A DNA stretch of 26,077 bases from Planctomycetes bacterium RBG_13_46_10 (GTDB taxonomy: Bacteria; Planctomycetota; Phycisphaerae; Sedimentisphaerales; Anaerobacaceae). Shown one piece after another: positions 23,813 to 26,077 of the stretch. Numbering within the stretch: position 1 is the first letter of the stretch; each line of letters begins with the position of its first letter. A program made the translations under genes and the position numbers. The notes beneath the pieces are model-generated. The model worked only from the letters and a program-made list of their open reading frames with translations, did not search any database and was not told the DNA's origin. The DNA is taken from positions 8,645 to 34,721 of the forward strand of contig MHYD01000065.1 in the NCBI GenBank assembly GCA_001824645.1, read 5' to 3'.

Positions 23813-23825
23813 GGCAATAGTTGCC
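23813..23825. repeat. Short perfect inverted repeat GGCAA-TAG-TTGCC
   Basis: This is a perfect 5-bp palindrome with a 3-base centre in the gap between the small exported protein gene and the exporter gene, about 90 bases upstream of the possible exporter promoter. It could be an operator. The arms are short enough to occur by chance. Confidence 0.25.
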
Positions 23826-23932
23826 TTATATGAGTATCCGTTCACGTTTTGGCAGGTGGATAATAAGAGTCCTGTAATATATGACCCGTTACTACCGGTC
23901 CGCCCTCTCCTCAATAGCTCATGCTTCTTTTA

Positions 23933-24301
23933 TTAGTCTTGTAGTCCTGGCGGAATAACAGGCGGTACACCCGGCGCCCAATTACTACGCACAGACCGTC
24001 TGCCTGGTATGACAACGGGCGGATTACCGTTGTTGTTGCCATTGTTTCCGTTGTTGGCGGAGGCTCTTGGTGAGCGTGCAACTCGCGCAGTTGAAATCGA
24101 AACCACTTTAGGCGCAAGCGTAACTCTTTGCAACAAAAATGGATCGAAGACACTTATGACATTTACCGTCGCGACTTGCCCAGTAGCTACGTCCGCTTCC
24201 GCAGCAAATGCTGGAATCCCAAATACTGTAATCATTAACAGTACCAGAATTCCTAATAGAAACATACCTTCAAGACCAAACTTATTTTCCATGTTCTTCA
24301 T
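23933..24301 (-). CDS. Small exported Asn/Gly- and Pro-rich protein
   Basis: A 122-residue protein I do not recognise. Residues 1-34 form a signal peptide: a basic start (KNMENKF), a hydrophobic core MFLLGILVLLMITVFG and a likely cleavage site after PAFA. The mature part opens with AEADVATGQVATVNVISVFDPFLLQRVTL, which looks strand-rich, then an Arg/Ser stretch, the low-complexity NNGNNGNNNGN and a Pro-rich end (PPVVIP, PGVPPVIPPG). The frame is open to a GTG at 24316, but AAGGAG sits six bases before the ATG at 24301, so I chose that. It has its own promoter candidate at 24348-24376. It is likely periplasmic or surface-attached and perhaps abundant; a structural or polymer-binding role is only a guess. 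Confidence 0.7.
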   Translation of the reverse strand: MKNMENKFGLEGMFLLGILVLLMITVFGIPAFAAEADVATGQVATVNVISVFDPFLLQRVTLAPKVVSISTARVARSPRASANNGNNGNNNGNPPVVIPGRRSVRSNWAPGVPPVIPPGLQD

Positions 24302-24347
24302 AATTAACTCCTTCACGAAACAAGATTATAAGTATACGTTTTATTAT

Positions 24348-24376
24348 ATTATCACTTGCCACTAAACGTTTCTGAA
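24348..24376 (-). promoter_or_regulatory. Promoter candidate for the small exported protein
   Basis: TTCAGA (24371-24376, four of six matches) and GATAAT (24348-24353, five of six) are 17 bases apart. Start of transcription would be near 24341, about 40 bases before the ATG with its AAGGAG. This is the best sigma-70-like match I found in the window. Confidence 0.45.
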
Positions 24377-24415
24377 TGTAGTTATTTATAAATTTGATTC
24401 CTCATACTCTATACT

Positions 24416-25546
24416 CTAAAGCGATTTTTTAGCCACAATTGAAGTTTCGATGGAATTTACCCGGTTATCGAGGCCCAGACCTTTCTCTTTGGGTAGAACC
24501 GACTCCAACTCTCTAAGAACGTTAAGCATCTCTCCTGCATACAGGTAGTAGACTGCACCTTCTCGGGAGAGTAGTTCCGAGATTATACCGTCAGGACTTA
24601 CGCTACCCAGCAGCACCTCATGGGCAGAAAGAATCGCCGAGGTCAGGTTCGGATCGTTCGGGTCAGGATTAGCACTATAAGCGGCAATGAGACCACGTGT
24701 TGCAAATATCGTGTCTTCGGTGTAGCCGCTGATTTGTGTTTCGTCTGAATTGCCGTCGCCGTGATCAAATCGCCAATAAAAGCTACCTGTACCTGACTCC
24801 CCATCTGGTACCTGGTGACTTAACAAAAGGCCTGGTAGGTCTTTCAGCCTCTTCATATTCCAGTAAGGAGCGCCGGTACCAAAAGGATCGATAAGTGTAT
24901 CATCCAGTGGACCAGTTTTCGCCAGCGCCCACATGGCTATGCCCAACGTAGTTACAGGAAGGGCGCAAGAGTCATCTACATGGGAGAGCCAATTGATTAA
25001 TCCTTGTCGCCATATCTCCAAATCCTTCGCATTGACATAGTTTGCAGCAACGAGAAGATTTGCAAGGCTAATTACAATCTCAGATGGGTCACGTCCGGAG
25101 TGAATAGAAATATAACCATATGTCCCCCCGTCGAAGCCATACTTGATTTGGAAATAGAAGTAGCTTACTGCTGATCGCCAAACGTTATCGAGCGGGTCAT
25201 CTGCGATGGCACTTAAACGTGTGAATGCCAAGGATTCATCAGCATAGAAACTACCTTGAGCTGTCCTGAAAATATAATTACCACCCAGTTGCGCTGAATC
25301 CTTATAGGCGCTTTCGCCGGTCAGCTCGTAAGAATCGATCATTCCGGCAACGATTGAACCGGTGAAGGTGGCCTCTTCAGGCCAACTACCAATGTCAGCA
25401 CCATCTTTTATCTGCTCAGCTTCGAGTCTGTCCGCAATTGCCGTGATTGCACCATTAAGCGTCAACGCCAAGGCAGGATTTGCAAGAAATACCAAAATTA
25501 GCAGTGTGCTAATAGCTCCTAAAAAGACATGCGTGCTTTTCGTCAT
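24416..25546 (-). CDS. Exported protein with probable alpha/alpha-toroid (terpenoid-cyclase-like) fold
   Basis: A 376-residue exported protein. The signal peptide is clear: MTKST, a hydrophobic core FLGAISTLLILVFLA, and cleavage near ALA. The mature protein is a series of amphipathic helix pairs with recurring small motifs, such as SWPEEATFTGSIVAGMIDSYELTG, CALPVTTLGIAMWALAKTG and TEDTIFATRGLIAAYSA. This spacing resembles the alpha/alpha barrel of prenyltransferase/terpenoid-cyclase-like and glycan-degrading proteins, but no catalytic signature is evident. I looked for a C-terminal PEP-CTERM or sorting signal and found none. The frame extends to a GTG at 25552, but GGAGGAG lies seven bases before the ATG at 25546. 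As the first gene of the locus it may bind or trim the polysaccharide in the periplasm. Confidence 0.7.
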   Translation of the reverse strand: MTKSTHVFLGAISTLLILVFLANPALALTLNGAITAIADRLEAEQIKDGADIGSWPEEATFTGSIVAGMIDSYELTGESAYKDSAQLGGNYIFRTAQGSFYADESLAFTRLSAIADDPLDNVWRSAVSYFYFQIKYGFDGGTYGYISIHSGRDPSEIVISLANLLVAANYVNAKDLEIWRQGLINWLSHVDDSCALPVTTLGIAMWALAKTGPLDDTLIDPFGTGAPYWNMKRLKDLPGLLLSHQVPDGESGTGSFYWRFDHGDGNSDETQISGYTEDTIFATRGLIAAYSANPDPNDPNLTSAILSAHEVLLGSVSPDGIISELLSREGAVYYLYAGEMLNVLRELESVLPKEKGLGLDNRVNSIETSIVAKKSL

Positions 25547-26077
25547 AACCACTCCTCCAGATTTTCTTGGAAAGCCAAATCTTTCCTATCAAGCCATCTT
25601 GCCTAAAAGTTTGAACAACAATGGCCATACAATGGATCCTTCCCCAAAGTCTGTAATAGAATCGACTCCTTCAACAAACTCTGTTACGAACATCCTAATT
25701 GTGTCTGAACCTTAACAACACCTTTGATTACTATTCTATACAGTTATGGCAATGGCAGTCTATTGTGGTGACTACGTATATATACATTTAACCGCATTAT
25801 TAGGCTAAAAAAGGCGATATTTTTTGTAAAAAAAACCAAATTTTTTAAAATTCCCCCTTGACAATTGGAGAATGACAGACTTTTTTCAACAGCTTTTTGT
25901 AAGGTTTTGAGTTTTCATTCGCATAATACTTGCTTATCTCTCAAGGATCAGTATAAAGAGATTTCTGTTAGTTTTAATCCGAAGAAGAGTTTGTTTTTTT
26001 GTAAGCGTTCACGCGGAATTGTTTAGACCGCCTTCTGGATTTATTAACGATGGAACAGCAATATCGTTCAAATGACA
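25547..26077. other. Upstream region without a convincing gene
   Basis: These 531 bases are AT-rich and hold no supported coding region. On the minus strand a possible promoter (25733-25762) could serve the exported protein gene, with a leader of about 180 bases. On the plus strand, TTGCTT and TATAAA (25930-25957, spacing 16) could be a weak divergent promoter. An ATG at 26050 opens a frame that runs off the window after nine codons, with no ribosome site. A homopurine/homopyrimidine stretch with long A and T runs lies at about 25807-25850. I see no terminator, tRNA or repeat array. Confidence 0.5.
25733..25762 (-). promoter_or_regulatory. Possible promoter of the first gene
   Basis: TAGACT (25757-25762, four of six) and TAGAAT (25733-25738, five of six) are separated by 18 bases. 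Transcription would start near 25726, leaving a leader of about 180 bases before the ATG at 25546. The match is modest. Confidence 0.3.

Noticed and set aside
23812..23825. Sigma-54 promoter (TGGC...TTGC)
   Set aside because: The GG and GC elements are two bases too close together; it reads better as a short palindrome.
24416..25546. PEP-CTERM/exosortase substrate, suggested by the XrtA-type deacetylase and FemAB-like genes
   Set aside because: The C-terminus has no PEP motif, membrane segment or basic end, and no exosortase is in the window.
26050..26077. Start of a plus-strand gene at the right edge
   Set aside because: Only nine codons are visible, with no ribosome binding site and only a weak promoter upstream; this cannot be supported.

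Overview
The window is most of a surface- or exopolysaccharide locus of the Wzx/Wzy type. Every convincing gene is on the minus strand, so transcription runs from right to left. The organism is probably a Gram-negative-type bacterium, because there is a Wza-like outer-membrane exporter with a lipobox and a Wzc-like kinase. A planctomycete such as a Phycisphaerae relative would fit the LamG remnant, the XrtA-style deacetylase and FemAB-like pair and the TTAGC intergenic repeats. That placement is a guess from style, not proof.

Layout in the direction of transcription. (1) 26077-25547: upstream region without a clear gene. (2) 25546-23933: two exported proteins, one with an apparent alpha-helical repeat fold and one small Asn/Gly-rich protein with its own good promoter candidate. 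(3) 23643-16319: export and control block of Wza-like exporter with two SLBB regions, Wzc-like tyrosine autokinase, CpsB/YwqE-like PHP phosphatase, and an O-antigen ligase/polymerase fused to TPRs, tightly packed. (4) 16318-13110: small accessory genes (four-helix-bundle protein, NusG-like antiterminator, WecA-like initiating transferase, orphan Phd/YefM antitoxin), separated by heptamer repeat arrays. (5) 13109-2715: repeat-unit assembly with WecB epimerase, a Wzx flippase fused to a methyltransferase, a LamG remnant, a GT-B glycosyltransferase, a Wzy-like membrane protein, a methyltransferase split by a stop codon, two GT4 enzymes and a WecG/TagA-type GT26. (6) 2641-1: an uncharacterised Cys-rich protein, a truncated FemAB-like protein and a polysaccharide deacetylase, followed by the decayed remains of a second copy of part of this block.

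How the genes fit together (inference from family roles): the WecA homologue loads HexNAc-1-P on undecaprenyl phosphate, WecB makes UDP-ManNAc, and the GT26 enzyme adds ManNAc as second sugar. The GT4 enzymes extend the unit, Wzx flips it, the Wzy-like proteins polymerise or ligate it, and the Wza-like exporter and Wzc-like kinase export it under control of phosphorylation by Wzc and dephosphorylation by the PHP phosphatase. The deacetylase would trim acetyl groups from the product.

The striking points are signs of decay and rearrangement at the downstream end, a Wzx-methyltransferase fusion, and arrays of 7-bp (NNTTAGC) and 8-bp (CGAGNNNN) degenerate repeats. The repeats bracket the small accessory genes and sit right against the start codons of wecB, the WecA-like gene and the NusG-like gene.
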